Origin: CAYXVJ01 sp050309435 | GTDB taxonomy: Bacteria; Bacillota; Clostridia; Saccharofermentanales; Fastidiosipilaceae | NCBI GenBank assembly: GCA_050309435.1 | Contig: JBNRMJ010000012.1 | Coordinates: 15,484-79,483, forward strand | Direction: 5' to 3' | DNA: 64,000 nt | Shown: positions 1-9,610 of the stretch, one piece after another | Layout: every line of letters begins with the position of its first letter | Numbering within the stretch: the first letter of the stretch is position 1 | The notes under the pieces: generated by a model | Database searches by the model: none | Seen by the model: only the letters and a program-made list of their open reading frames with translations | Told to the model about the DNA's origin: nothing | Position numbers and translations under genes: made by a program

Positions 1-954
1 ATAGATTTTTCCGACATACTCGCCGATCACGGCCAGGGAGAGAATCTGCAGACCGCCCAGAGCCCAGACGGATGCCACGGTAGTTGCCCAGCCCTGAACC
101 GCTTGTCCGCTAAGGTGCTTAATCAGTATGTAAATCAAAATGAGAATGCTGACGCTAAATACGAGCACACCCGCGACACCGATGATGCGAATGGGTCGCA
201 CGCTAAACGAAGTTACCCCTTCCCCTGCCAGGCGCAGCATTTTAGCCAGGGTATATTTCGATTCGCCGAGTTTGCGGGGTTTTCGATCGTAGTAAACTTC
301 CGTATGAGGAAAGCCCAATTGAGGTATCAGGCCTCTTAGAAAAAGGTTTCGTTCTTCATAACGCTCCAGAGCATAGAGCACGCGTTTACTCATCAGGCGA
401 TAGTCTGCATGGTTATAAATCAGTTCAACACCCAGCAGTTTCATCAGCCGGTAATATGATTGCGCCGACTGCCGTTTGAATCGTGTATCGCTGTCACGTT
501 TGTGTCTGACGCCATAAACGATATCCGAACCGTCCAGATACTTTAGAATCATGTCTCGCATGACACGCGTGTCATCCTGAAGATCGCAGTCGATGGATAT
601 CGCGACGTCCGCCAGATGTTTGGCCATATCCAGTCCTGCGATGAGAGCGTTTTGATGGCCCCTGTTTCTTGTCAGGCTGATACCGCTAATTCGGGCTCGA
701 GCCTGTGTCGATGTTTCAACGGTAAACTGCTCTATGACAGACCATGTGGCATCGGTTGAACCGTCATTTACAAGAAGGATGAAACTGGACTCGAGAATCA
801 GCCCTTCGTCAATCATATCGATCATGCTTTCGCGAAGAACGGGGATTGTCGCCGGTAACACCTCTTCCTCGTTATAACAAGGAACAACCAGGCAAAGACG
901 GGGGATCTCCCTTTCTGTTCGGAAAAGAATGCTGTTCGCGATCTCATCTTTCAT
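1..954 (-). CDS. Family 2 glycosyltransferase, DPM1/GtrB-like, membrane anchored (3' end outside window)
   Basis: My reading of the minus strand gives 318 open codons from ATG at 954 to the window edge. The N-terminal part has the GT-A hallmarks of family 2: a CLVVPCYNEEE segment, LLVNDGSTD for the nucleotide-sugar site, and DCDLQDD for the metal-binding aspartates. The last ~70 residues contain hydrophobic helices and finish in VIGEYVGKIY, the conserved end of GtrB/ArnC/DPM1-type enzymes, so only a few residues are missing. Such enzymes move a sugar from a nucleotide donor to polyprenyl phosphate at the inner membrane for envelope glycosylation. The acceptor and sugar cannot be told. The Shine-Dalgarno is weak (AGGTTTGAG just before the ATG). 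Family assignment is firm; the specific substrate is unknown. Confidence 0.88.
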   Translation of the reverse strand, partial: MKDEIANSILFRTEREIPRLCLVVPCYNEEEVLPATIPVLRESMIDMIDEGLILESSFILLVNDGSTDATWSVIEQFTVETSTQARARISGISLTRNRGHQNALIAGLDMAKHLADVAISIDCDLQDDTRVMRDMILKYLDGSDIVYGVRHKRDSDTRFKRQSAQSYYRLMKLLGVELIYNHADYRLMSKRVLYALERYEERNLFLRGLIPQLGFPHTEVYYDRKPRKLGESKYTLAKMLRLAGEGVTSFSVRPIRIIGVAGVLVFSVSILILIYILIKHLSGQAVQGWATTVASVWALGGLQILSLAVIGEYVGKIY

Positions 955-1098
955 CTCAAACCTGCTTACCGGCGTCTGACGCCTTATTATATATAGCCTT
1001 GATTCTATCCGGCTGTAGTAAACGAATAACGATAAACCGTCCGTTTCCTATGTCTTCATATTAGCATTTGCCTAAGTTATTTTACTATACAGTTTATT

Positions 1099-1126
1099 AG
1101 TATTTCTGTCAGAGTATTTCTGTCAG
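1099..1126. repeat. Perfect 14-bp tandem duplication
   Basis: AGTATTTCTGTCAG occurs twice back to back in the gap between the glycosyltransferase start and the peptidase terminator. It may lie in the glycosyltransferase promoter or leader. No function is evident; a small slippage duplication is the simplest reading. Confidence 0.6.
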
Positions 1127-1155
1127 ATCGGCTTCACCGTCCATGACACTTTCTG

Positions 1156-1197
1156 ATAAAAAAAGGAGGCCTCGGCTACGCCGGACCTCCTTTTCCA
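1156..1197 (-). terminator. Rho-independent terminator after the M3 peptidase
   Basis: On the minus strand a GGAGG...CCTCC stem with a GC-rich loop is followed by a run of seven T. It sits about 35 bp past the stop of the M3 peptidase gene. Confidence 0.85.
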
Positions 1198-1229
1198 TAT
1201 TATGAAAAAGTTTATGAGCGAAGCTTCGA

Positions 1230-2933
1230 TCAGAGTTTCTTGTCGTCCACCTGATCAAGCCATTTTTCTACGGGACCCAATGTCTTCTTGATGGTTCCCG
1301 GCTTGAACGGATTATCAAGATTGCCGAGTTCGACAAGTTCCAGGAAAGACTTGCTTCCGCCGGCACGGCATAGAGCCAGATAATCGGACCATGCCTCCTC
1401 ATGTTTTCCTTCGGCCTGATCCTTTACCCAGAATTGCAGGGCAAGAACCTGGGCCAGCGTGTAATCAATATAGTAGAACGGCGAGGCAAAGATATGTCCC
1501 TGTCTCATCCACAGGCCACCGCGCTCGAGATAATCGATACCGTCATAACTGCGGCCGGGCATATACTGATGTTCGAGTTCGCGCCAGCAGGCCTTTCTTT
1601 CGGCCGGAGTGGCGCTAGGATTCTCGTAAACCCAATGCTGGAAAGCATCGACGGTCACACCGTAGGGGATAAAGAGCAGGGCTCCGGACAGATGCATGAA
1701 TTTATACTTCCCGACTTGATCGCCGAAGAACTTATCCATCCATGGCCAGGTGAAGAACTCCATGCTCATGGAGTGGATTTCGGCAGCTTCCATGGTGGGG
1801 AAAATGTATTCGGCAACTTTGACTTGTTTGCCAGCTTCCCAGCACTGGAAAGCGTGTCCGGCTTCGTGGGTCAAGGTGTCGACATCGTCGCTCGTACCGT
1901 TGAAGTTGGCGAAAATAAAAGGTGTTTTGTGAGCCGGAATGTAAGTACAGTAACCGCCGCTTTCTTTACCGGGCTTGGCAATCAGGTCCAGCACCTCTTC
2001 ATCGATCATATGGTCGATGAAACGGGCGGTATCCGGCGAAAGTTCGTGATACATTGTTTTGGCTTGATCGAGCATCCAGGCGGCATCGCCCTGTGGTTTG
2101 GCGTTTCCGCTTTCGAAGTGGAATCCTTCGTCATAAAAATGCACTTTATCGAGTCCCAGACGGGCGGCTTGACGCTCGCGAAGCTTCGTGTGAAGAGGCA
2201 CAAGTTCTTCTCTTACCTGACGACGATACTCCGCCACATCCTTGTGATCGTAGTCGGAGCGGCTCATACGCAGATAAGCGAGCTCGATGAAGTTCTCGAA
2301 GCCCATCTTTTTGGCCATGCGATCGCGAACCCGGACCAGTTCGTCATAAATCCGGTCGAACTCTTCTTCGTTCTCTTCGAAGAACGAGAATTTCGCGGCG
2401 ACGGCGGCCTTTCGCACATCACGATCTTGAGACTGGGTATACGGATCAATCTGAGCCAGAGTCAAAACCTTACCGTCGAATTCGATTTGTGCCGATGCAA
2501 TCAGTTTGCCGTAACTCGAGGTCAGACGGTTTTCTTCCTGAAGTTCGGGAATAATCTCATCGGAGAACGAACGCTTCTGCATCTCGGCCAGACGGAAAAG
2601 CTGAGCACCGAAGCGATCGATCAGACCGTCGCGATACGGGCTGTCCAGGAGAGTATTGTAAAAAGCTGTTACCAGACTCTGGGCCAGCGGCATCGTCTCG
2701 TCAACGAACTCCTGTTCGGCCTGATAGAAGGAATCACGGGTATCGATGCTGTAGCGAATCGATGCCAATGTAAACATGGACTGAACATGCAACTGCAGCT
2801 CGGCCAGTTTCTCCATTTCTCTGACCTGATCCTCTAGCGAAGTCGCTTCGCGAAAATTCGTTAAGGCCAGGTTCCACATCTCTGTAAACTTATCGAAATC
2901 CGGTCGTTCATATTTGTAATCTTGAAATGCCAT
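1230..2933 (-). CDS. M3 family oligoendopeptidase (PepF-like)
   Basis: A 567-residue cytoplasmic zinc metallopeptidase that would cleave short peptides during peptide recycling. The zinc motif HEAGH is at residues 356-360, inside DTLTHEAGHAFQ, and the third ligand is probably E385 in the EIHSMSME segment, the arrangement of family M3. Length matches the PepF/M3B group. No signal peptide or membrane segment is visible. The start has AAAGGAGCACTGAA ahead of ATG. The gene is single, with its own terminator, and divergent from transketolase. A 478-codon open frame on the opposite strand is a shadow created by codon bias. The exact peptide specificity is not readable. Confidence 0.95.
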   Translation of the reverse strand: MAFQDYKYERPDFDKFTEMWNLALTNFREATSLEDQVREMEKLAELQLHVQSMFTLASIRYSIDTRDSFYQAEQEFVDETMPLAQSLVTAFYNTLLDSPYRDGLIDRFGAQLFRLAEMQKRSFSDEIIPELQEENRLTSSYGKLIASAQIEFDGKVLTLAQIDPYTQSQDRDVRKAAVAAKFSFFEENEEEFDRIYDELVRVRDRMAKKMGFENFIELAYLRMSRSDYDHKDVAEYRRQVREELVPLHTKLRERQAARLGLDKVHFYDEGFHFESGNAKPQGDAAWMLDQAKTMYHELSPDTARFIDHMIDEEVLDLIAKPGKESGGYCTYIPAHKTPFIFANFNGTSDDVDTLTHEAGHAFQCWEAGKQVKVAEYIFPTMEAAEIHSMSMEFFTWPWMDKFFGDQVGKYKFMHLSGALLFIPYGVTVDAFQHWVYENPSATPAERKACWRELEHQYMPGRSYDGIDYLERGGLWMRQGHIFASPFYYIDYTLAQVLALQFWVKDQAEGKHEEAWSDYLALCRAGGSKSFLELVELGNLDNPFKPGTIKKTLGPVEKWLDQVDDKKL

Positions 2934-3000
2934 TTCAGTGCTCCTTTATTAGGCTGTCATTTCTTTGTAAAAGATATGCTTAGTCTAACATCACGTTATC

Positions 3001-3029
3001 TTGGAAGCCAGAACTTTGTGTTACTATAT
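3001..3029 (+). promoter_or_regulatory. Candidate promoter for transketolase
   Basis: TTGGAA at 3001-3006 and CTATAT at 3024-3029 are 17 bp apart, upstream of the transketolase ribosome site. Both hexamers are only moderate matches, so this is tentative. Confidence 0.4.
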
Positions 3030-3108
3030 GAATGATTGAAAAAAATTGAGTGTGCTCCGCAAAAGACTTCGAATCGGGGCAGAAACACTGATTTACGGAG
3101 GATTATTT

Positions 3109-5103
3109 ATGGGGACTGATGCTAATAAAGTCTTGGCGATGAACGCCGTGCGCGTTTTGTCGATCGACGGAGTTCAGGCAGCCAATTCCGGACATCCGGG
3201 TTTACCTTTGGGTGCTGCTCCGATGGCTTTCGAATTATGGGCGAATCATCGCAAGCACAACCCGGCCGATCCGAACTGGATTAACCGGGACCGCTTCATT
3301 TTGAGTGCGGGTCACGGATCCATGCTGATCTACAGTTTGCTGCATTTGTTCGGTTATGACATGACCATCGATGATTTGAAAGCTTTCCGCAGCTTTGACA
3401 GCCGTACTCCCGGTCATCCCGAATATGGTCACACGGCAGGTGTCGATGCAACTACCGGCCCCTTGGGTCAGGGTATCGCCATGGCCGTCGGTGTCGCTCT
3501 GGCCGAAAGACATCTGGCTTCTCGTTTGAATAAAGCCGCTTATCCCTTGATTGATCACTATACTTACACGATCGTCGGCGACGGCTGTTTGATGGAAGGT
3601 GTTTCCAGTGAAGCTTCAAGTCTGGCGGCGACTTTGAAGCTTGGTAAACTGATCGCTCTTTATGACAGTAACAACATCACGATCGACGGTTCGACGGATG
3701 TGTCCTTTACCGAGGACGTAGCAGCCCGTTACCGTGCTTACGGCTGGCAGGTTCTTGAAGTCAAGGATGCCAATGACATGGAAGCCATCGGCGAGGCGAT
3801 CGAACAGGCCAAGCTGGATTCCGAGCGCCCCTCCATGATCATTGTTTATTCGACCATCGGTTATGGTTCGCCGCTGGCCGGCAGCGAGAAGACACATGGT
3901 TCTCCTCTGGGACCCGATAACGTTCTGGCTACACGTCGCGCTCTCAACTGGCCCTTGGACGAAGCCTTCGCCGTTCCGGAAGAAGTTTACGCTTACATGG
4001 ACAATCTGAAAGATAAGCTGCTAAATCCTTACGATGCCTGGCAGGAGATGGTCGAGCGCTTCAAGAGCGAGTTTGCCGAAGACGCCAGACTCTTCGATCA
4101 ACTGACCTCCGGAGAGATCCCGGAGCTTGTGGAAGATGATGCATTCTATGCGTTTGAAGGCAAGCTTGCGACCCGTAAAACTTCGGAGACCATGATTAAC
4201 CGTATTGCCGCACAGCTGCCCAACTGGGTAGGCGGCTCTGCCGACCTGGCCGGTTCCAACTTGACAACCATCAAGACCGATTCCTTTATGTCGCCCGCCG
4301 ATTACAGCGGTCGCAATATTCATTTCGGCGTACGCGAATTCGCGATGGCCGCGATCACGAATGGTCTGGCTCTGCATTCCGGTTTACGTCCCTACTGCGC
4401 CACCTTCCTGATCTTCTCGGATTACCTGAAGGCAGCTACCCGCCTGTCTGCCTTGATGCAGGTCCCCGTTACTTACGTATTGACCCACGACTCCATCGGT
4501 GTCGGTGAAGACGGTCCTACCCACGAGCCCATCGAACAGCTGGCGATGCTTCGTGCCACGCCCGGTCTCTATGTCTTCCGCCCTGCCGACGGTCCGGAAA
4601 CAGCTGCGGCTTATGCCTTTGCTTTGAGTCAGAAGAAACCCGTGGCTCTCGCGCTTTCGCGTCAGAATCTGCCAACTCTGCCCGGTACCGGCGCAGCGGC
4701 CAAACGCGGTGCTTATGTACTTCGTGATGCCCAACTGGCCGAAGGCGAGCTGCCCGAGATCATTTTGATGGCATCCGGTTCCGAAGTATTCAAGGCTGTC
4801 GAGGCGTTTGACACGCTTACCGCCGAAGGTGTTAAAGCCAGAGTCGTTTCCATACCCTCCATGGAGCTCTTCTGCGAGCAGGATGCAGCATATCAGGAAG
4901 AAGTTCTTCCCAAGGCTGTTCGCAAACGCGTGGCGATGGAAGCCGGCGCAACGCAGCCCTGGTATCGTTTCACGGGTCTGGACGGTGTTGTCCTGGGTAT
5001 TGATCGTTTCGGTAACTCCGCCCCGGGCGATGTCATCTTCGAAGCATACGGCATCACCACAGCCAAGTTGCTGGAAGCCGCACGCAACTTGCTGGCCGAG
5101 TAA
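3109..5103 (+). CDS. tkt: Transketolase
   Basis: A 664-residue thiamine-diphosphate enzyme of the non-oxidative pentose phosphate pathway; it moves two-carbon ketol units between sugar phosphates in the cytosol. Visible signatures are ANSGHPGLPLG near the N terminus, the ThDP motif starting GDGCLMEG, HFGVREFAM carrying the catalytic glutamate, and GVGEDGPTHEP in the pyrimidine-binding domain. It is a full-length single-chain enzyme rather than the split form. I place the start at ATG 3109, seven bases after GGAGG; an open frame continues 21 codons upstream but has no ribosome site and no family similarity. Monocistronic, followed by a strong terminator. Confidence 0.97.
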   Translation: MGTDANKVLAMNAVRVLSIDGVQAANSGHPGLPLGAAPMAFELWANHRKHNPADPNWINRDRFILSAGHGSMLIYSLLHLFGYDMTIDDLKAFRSFDSRTPGHPEYGHTAGVDATTGPLGQGIAMAVGVALAERHLASRLNKAAYPLIDHYTYTIVGDGCLMEGVSSEASSLAATLKLGKLIALYDSNNITIDGSTDVSFTEDVAARYRAYGWQVLEVKDANDMEAIGEAIEQAKLDSERPSMIIVYSTIGYGSPLAGSEKTHGSPLGPDNVLATRRALNWPLDEAFAVPEEVYAYMDNLKDKLLNPYDAWQEMVERFKSEFAEDARLFDQLTSGEIPELVEDDAFYAFEGKLATRKTSETMINRIAAQLPNWVGGSADLAGSNLTTIKTDSFMSPADYSGRNIHFGVREFAMAAITNGLALHSGLRPYCATFLIFSDYLKAATRLSALMQVPVTYVLTHDSIGVGEDGPTHEPIEQLAMLRATPGLYVFRPADGPETAAAYAFALSQKKPVALALSRQNLPTLPGTGAAAKRGAYVLRDAQLAEGELPEIILMASGSEVFKAVEAFDTLTAEGVKARVVSIPSMELFCEQDAAYQEEVLPKAVRKRVAMEAGATQPWYRFTGLDGVVLGIDRFGNSAPGDVIFEAYGITTAKLLEAARNLLAE

Positions 5104-5143
5104 ACTCTGTTTGCATCGCTAAACTTTTCGATATGAACTAAGT

Positions 5144-5185
5144 CCCCGATTCCGCATACTGTTTGCAGAATCGGGGCTTTTCTTT
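5144..5185 (+). terminator. Rho-independent terminator after transketolase
   Basis: Perfect 9-bp stem CCCCGATTC/GAATCGGGG followed by CTTTTCTTTCC, about 40 bp after the tkt stop codon. Confidence 0.88.
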
Positions 5186-5342
5186 CCTCCTTTTGACTTT
5201 CGGCTGAAATAGCAGTTTTTGACATGATTAATTTGGCTAAATGAGATATGCTGATCCTAGCGCATCAGGAAAGCAGGTAAACGACTTTTAAGCATGATCG
5301 TTTACCGTAACTTCATTTCTGATTCTCTTTGCCACTTTAAAT

Positions 5343-6017
5343 AACGAGAAACGATCCGCTTATCTGAATGCACGAAAAGATGCGAAGTCCCTGGCGGAAA
5401 TCATCGATTCCGTCGCCAATCAAGTGACAAGGATTGAGAACGGACAGGTCTTTCCGATCTACTATCCGGAGAAATGGATGGATCTCTATACGAGTTGCTC
5501 GATCTACTTAAAATATGACTATCTGGAGTATTTACTCTTCTAGTTTGATATTGCCAATAAAATCAATGCCTGTCTCGCAGCACAAGATCAGGAGGCTCTC
5601 TCCGAGCTTTTAATCTTCCACCGAAAATCCATGACGGACTGGACATCTGATTTTGATATTACGACGATTCGCTTGAATCTCTCGCGTTTCGCGGCCGGTC
5701 TAAAGGAGGAAAAGCCCTGGAAGCAGGACCACAGACATCTTGATTTCCTCGATTACTTCCTCGATCGCTATACAGCCCTCGTCAAAGAGCTGACGGTAGA
5801 CTTCTTACGTGCCAACAACGGCAGATGTAAAGCGCATGATGCAGCCGAAACAGTTATGCACAGACTTCGCGAAGAGATCAACCCGGTGATAGAAAGGCAT
5901 AAAGCGGCATTTGGGCATAATAAAGCTGTACTCAATGCCATATCGAAGGTCTACTTCAGTCTCGATCACGATGATCCCTTCAGCTTTACCTGGGGGATGC
6001 TTCACTTACATGATTAG
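5343..6017 (+). pseudogene. Decayed XRE-type HTH regulator with long C-terminal helical domain
   Basis: One reading frame runs from about 5343 to the TGA before 6018, but it is interrupted by TAG at 5541-5543 and has no plausible start codon upstream. The first part reads like an XRE helix-turn-helix (ARKDAKSLAEII, then VTRIENG), and after the TAG the same frame continues with a ~158-residue helical domain containing MTDWTSDFDITTIRLN. From ATG 5631 a 128-residue product could still be made, though I see no good ribosome site before it. Continuity of the frame across the stop argues for a nonsense mutation in one ancestral gene. What the regulator controlled is unknown. The 150 bp before it shows no gene. 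Confidence 0.6.
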
Positions 6018-6027
6018 AACCGGCACT

Positions 6028-6070
6028 AAAAAGTCGACTCCTCTGCATAGCGGCAGACAAGTCGACTTTT
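6028..6070. terminator. Bidirectional terminator between convergent genes
   Basis: Inverted repeat AAAAGTCGAC ... GTCGACTTTT with A-run and T-run flanks. It can stop both the pseudogene (plus) and the TIM-barrel gene (minus). Confidence 0.8.
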
Positions 6071-6100
6071 CTTATATCTCTTATAGACTTTCTATCAAGA

Positions 6101-6967
6101 TTAAACTTCGACTACGTGACCGAAAGCAGCTTGTTTCGGGTTCGGGCTGGAGCGTTTTTCGATATTGGGGAAGCGTCTTTCGATTGCCGCCAGCGAGATC
6201 TCGACGTCCTCGTGGACTTCATCGGCATTGAAACATCCGACCGTCACCATATCCGTCTCGCGAATCGTATTCCAGACAAAATTCAAACCGACATAAGGCG
6301 TGCAGCGCCCTGCTGCCATGGATTTGATGGTCATGACCGGTTTCCTGGCATTGTTGATGATAGACGCCACGGTTTCGATTTCGACTTGCATCAGGAAACC
6401 CATGCAGTTGTAGATCTGGATGTAGGTTTCGATATCGTAATTATTTTTGTCCGAGTAGACGATTAACTCCGGCATATGAGCCGAGAGACCGGGAATCATG
6501 CCTTCCTCGCGGATCATCTTCGTATAGTCATCCAGACGATCCAGTGTCTCTGTTACCCTGTTAACCAGTTTTTCAGCACTGGAATGATGTATCAGGCAGA
6601 ACGTCGAACCGATGGCCGCACTCTGTTTAATGGCCGCTCTGGCTTCGGCCCGGGCCTCATCGCTGTCGGCGACATCGATAATCGGGGTGTCGACGATGAT
6701 TAACTTCTTACCGCTTTTCTCTTCGGCATATCGAATTGCTTCCTGCATAATGGGCTGCTGGCTGATCGGACCCATAATCGTATCGATACCGTAGCTTAAG
6801 AAAGCGTCCAGCACCGGGAACATACTCTCGGGATCCGGATACTGCTGCTTGATACGATCGTCAGCGGCTTTACCGGTATGGCTCCAGCCGAGCAACCAGT
6901 TGGTACCGATCAGCATACGGGATAATGAAACACCAGCTACATCGGTTCTCGGAAATAACTGCTTCAT
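6101..6967 (-). CDS. Uncharacterised TIM-barrel protein, distantly aldo/keto-reductase-like
   Basis: A 288-residue soluble protein. The start is ATG 6967, eight bases after TAGGAGG; an 11-codon upstream extension lacks a ribosome site. The layout suggests an eight-stranded barrel: MLIGTNWLLGWSHTG near the start, alternating beta strands such as KKLIIVDTPII and KPVMTIKSMAAGR, and a C-terminal MVTVGCFNADEVHEDVEI reminiscent of the cofactor-proximal end of aldo/keto reductases. I do not see the usual Asp-Tyr-Lys-His catalytic set, so the activity may differ. It is monocistronic with its own terminator. The family is not recognised with certainty, so no function is assigned. Confidence 0.6.
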   Translation of the reverse strand: MKQLFPRTDVAGVSLSRMLIGTNWLLGWSHTGKAADDRIKQQYPDPESMFPVLDAFLSYGIDTIMGPISQQPIMQEAIRYAEEKSGKKLIIVDTPIIDVADSDEARAEARAAIKQSAAIGSTFCLIHHSSAEKLVNRVTETLDRLDDYTKMIREEGMIPGLSAHMPELIVYSDKNNYDIETYIQIYNCMGFLMQVEIETVASIINNARKPVMTIKSMAAGRCTPYVGLNFVWNTIRETDMVTVGCFNADEVHEDVEISLAAIERRFPNIEKRSSPNPKQAAFGHVVEV

Positions 6968-7124
6968 AGACTGCCTCCTAAAACACGATTCGATTGACAC
7001 GAATCTGTTTATTACGATTTTTCTTCAGTATACCCGTAGCGATAGGTGACAATCAACTCGAAACTTAACACGCCCTGCTTCATTCTTGTCATTTATGCGA
7101 TCCGGTGAAAAGCCAAACGAGACT

Positions 7125-7158
7125 AAAAAGGAGCCTCACATGCTGTGAAGCTCCTTAG
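7125..7158 (-). terminator. Rho-independent terminator after secDF
   Basis: On the minus strand, AAGGAGCTTCACAG...GTGAGGCTCCTT is followed by TTTAGTC; it lies about 30 bp past the secDF stop. Confidence 0.85.
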
Positions 7159-7188
7159 TAAGAAGTTAGTAAATCGAAAAACTACGAC

Positions 7189-9474
7189 TTAAGCGGATGC
7201 TTTCCGATCCCGCTTTTTCCACTGCGCCCAGAACGGCGATGCCATGAAGATCGTCGAATAAGAACCGGCAGCGATACCGATCATCATCGGCAGAGCAAAC
7301 TCGCGGACACTCTCGATACCGTAAGCGGCGGCGAAGACAAATGCGATTGCCACAGCCACAAAGGCACAAAGCGAGGTATGAATCGAGCGGCTCAGCGACT
7401 GGTGAATCGACAAGTTGACGTTATCGACAATCGGCATCTTACCGCTGATCTTCGCATTTTCACGGATACGGTCATAAATGACGATGGTGTCATTGACCGA
7501 CCAACCCAGGATCGAGAGTACGACGGCAATAACATTATCGTTCAGAGCCGAACGCATTACGACGAAAACCAGGAAGGCGATAATGACGTCATGGAAGAGA
7601 GCCAATAAGGCAAAGACACCAGCCGACGGTCCGGAAATTGTACGGAAACGAATCCAGACATAGGCCACAATCAGAATCGAAGCGATCAAGACGGCCAGTA
7701 TACCGCGGGTCAGCATCTCGCGACCGATAAAAGGATCGACCGTCTGAATATCTTCGGCCTCGATCTTCGAATCGGGATAGGCTTTAACAAGTGTTTCGCG
7801 TATGAGCTGCTGATCTTCAACGCTAAGACTCTCGGTTCCCGCGACCTGAACGATCAGAGATGTGGTGGACGAAGCGAAGTCTTCCGTGACTTGAGCCGTT
7901 ACCGGCTGTCCCAGAGCATCCTCGATCAGATTTTCGGCTTCCGTGGCATCAAGCTCGCCTTCATATCCGTACTGCAGGATGCTGCCGCCGCGGAAAGATA
8001 TATCGAGTTCCACGCCGTTTACGATGCCGAAGCCTACACCAACCACTACCAGCACAACACTGATAATTAAAGAGGCATAACGATTACGGAAGAAATTGAA
8101 GCGTTTCTTCGCCGCATAATTGTCGGCTTCCAGATTGGGCTTCACAGACTCCGGGCGTCCGGTTTCGGCATTCTGAACAGTCTTCACGCCAAAGAACCAG
8201 GGCTTGCGCAGTCCGTCAAACTGAACCAGGGAGCGGGTCATGAAATGAGACAACCATGCACCGCAGATCAGGTTCAAGACCACACCGGCCAGGAGCGAGT
8301 AACCAAACGACAGAAGCGAACCGGAGCCGAAGAAAATCAGACAAGCAGCGGCAATCGCGACCGTGACGTTACCGTCCAGAATCGACGAGAACGCGCGATC
8401 ATAACCAACTTCGACGGCCTGACGAATCGGTGTGCCTCCGCGGACTTCTTCTCGGATGCGTTCGGATACGATGACGTTCGCGTCAACACCCATACCGATC
8501 GACAAGATAATACCGGCAATACCCTGCATCGTAAGTGTCTGCTGCGGGATCGAAATCGCCAGCAAGATACCGACGACCTGAGCCAGAAGCGAGAAACAGG
8601 CAACGAAACCGGATAAACGGAAATTCAAAAGCAAGTAAACGCAGAGGAAGAGGAAAGCAACCAGACCGGCCTGAATCATGACCATCAGAGCCTGACTGCC
8701 CATCTGAGGGCTGATCGAACGCGTCGAGATAGCCTCAATAGCAAAGGGAAGCGCACCGGCATTGATTTGATTTGCTAGCTGGACGGCTGCTTCGGGGGTG
8801 TCCATACCGGAAATGATTGCCGTACCGTCTGTGATCTGGTCGCGCACGGTCGCTTCATTGATCACGACATCATCCATCTTGGTGATGATCAGCTTTCCAA
8901 GCAACTCCTTCGTGGCTTCGGCAAACTTTTCCCGACCCGAATCCTTTAACTTCAACTGAACGACATTCTGCGAGATCGTACCTTGAGACTGAATACCGCC
9001 TACGGCGAAATCCACATCAGAACCTTCCAGGATGACATTACCGTCTTCGTCTTCGAAGGTCAAACGAGCTGTGGCTCCGAGCTCGGCAATCGCCTTCTCG
9101 GGATTAAAGTCGGTCTCGTCCGAACGCCAGGGATAACGCACCGTGATGCGTCCGCCCGTACTTGAAGGAATGATCTCTCTGTCGTAGATGGAAAGATTAT
9201 CCAAACGGGTTTCCATGATCTGCTGTACGGCAGCCATTTGCTCGTCGGTCGGATTATCATAATCCGCCGGTACGAAGACCGCTTCCACACCGCCACGGAT
9301 ATCGATACCGTAACGCATATCACGTGCACCGTAAAGTGCGTAGTAACCGCCTGTGGGGTTCGGGATCCTCAAGCCCGAGAACGTGAACAATGTCATTAAA
9401 AGGACAATCAGGGTCAGTACGAAGAACGTCTTCTTACTGCCCTTATACTTGGCAAAGGTACGGCGTCTCGCCAT
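7189..9474 (-). CDS. secDF: Protein translocase subunits SecD and SecF fused
   Basis: A 761-residue polytopic membrane protein that uses the proton gradient to help pull preproteins through SecYEG. The first half (roughly 1-430) is SecD: TM1, a large extracellular P1 region, then TM helices with GVDANVIVSERIREE. The second half (from about 460) is SecF: a new TM1, the ELDISFRGG segment, and NDTIVIYDRIREN in the TM4-5 region. Fusion of the two is common in Firmicutes. ATG 9474 has AAAGG 11 bases ahead and is preferred over GTG 9483, which is too close to it. The C terminus is basic (WKKRDRKASA). Single gene with its own terminator. Confidence 0.96.
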   Translation of the reverse strand: MARRRTFAKYKGSKKTFFVLTLIVLLMTLFTFSGLRIPNPTGGYYALYGARDMRYGIDIRGGVEAVFVPADYDNPTDEQMAAVQQIMETRLDNLSIYDREIIPSSTGGRITVRYPWRSDETDFNPEKAIAELGATARLTFEDEDGNVILEGSDVDFAVGGIQSQGTISQNVVQLKLKDSGREKFAEATKELLGKLIITKMDDVVINEATVRDQITDGTAIISGMDTPEAAVQLANQINAGALPFAIEAISTRSISPQMGSQALMVMIQAGLVAFLFLCVYLLLNFRLSGFVACFSLLAQVVGILLAISIPQQTLTMQGIAGIILSIGMGVDANVIVSERIREEVRGGTPIRQAVEVGYDRAFSSILDGNVTVAIAAACLIFFGSGSLLSFGYSLLAGVVLNLICGAWLSHFMTRSLVQFDGLRKPWFFGVKTVQNAETGRPESVKPNLEADNYAAKKRFNFFRNRYASLIISVVLVVVGVGFGIVNGVELDISFRGGSILQYGYEGELDATEAENLIEDALGQPVTAQVTEDFASSTTSLIVQVAGTESLSVEDQQLIRETLVKAYPDSKIEAEDIQTVDPFIGREMLTRGILAVLIASILIVAYVWIRFRTISGPSAGVFALLALFHDVIIAFLVFVVMRSALNDNVIAVVLSILGWSVNDTIVIYDRIRENAKISGKMPIVDNVNLSIHQSLSRSIHTSLCAFVAVAIAFVFAAAYGIESVREFALPMMIGIAAGSYSTIFMASPFWAQWKKRDRKASA

Positions 9475-9610
9475 ATATGTCACAACCTTTCTTCATCAAA
9501 GTGCCGGACGATCCGATGAACCATCCGGCATTGCAACAATCATTCTACCAGAATCTATCCCTCATGCCTCATTAAAATTAAAATATGAGCAAAGTTTTGA
9601 GATATGGCGG

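Noticed and set aside
1401..2837. 478-codon open frame opposite the M3 peptidase
   Set aside because: It is the shadow of a strongly biased gene: no ribosome site, no recognisable domain, and it lies fully inside the well-supported peptidase.
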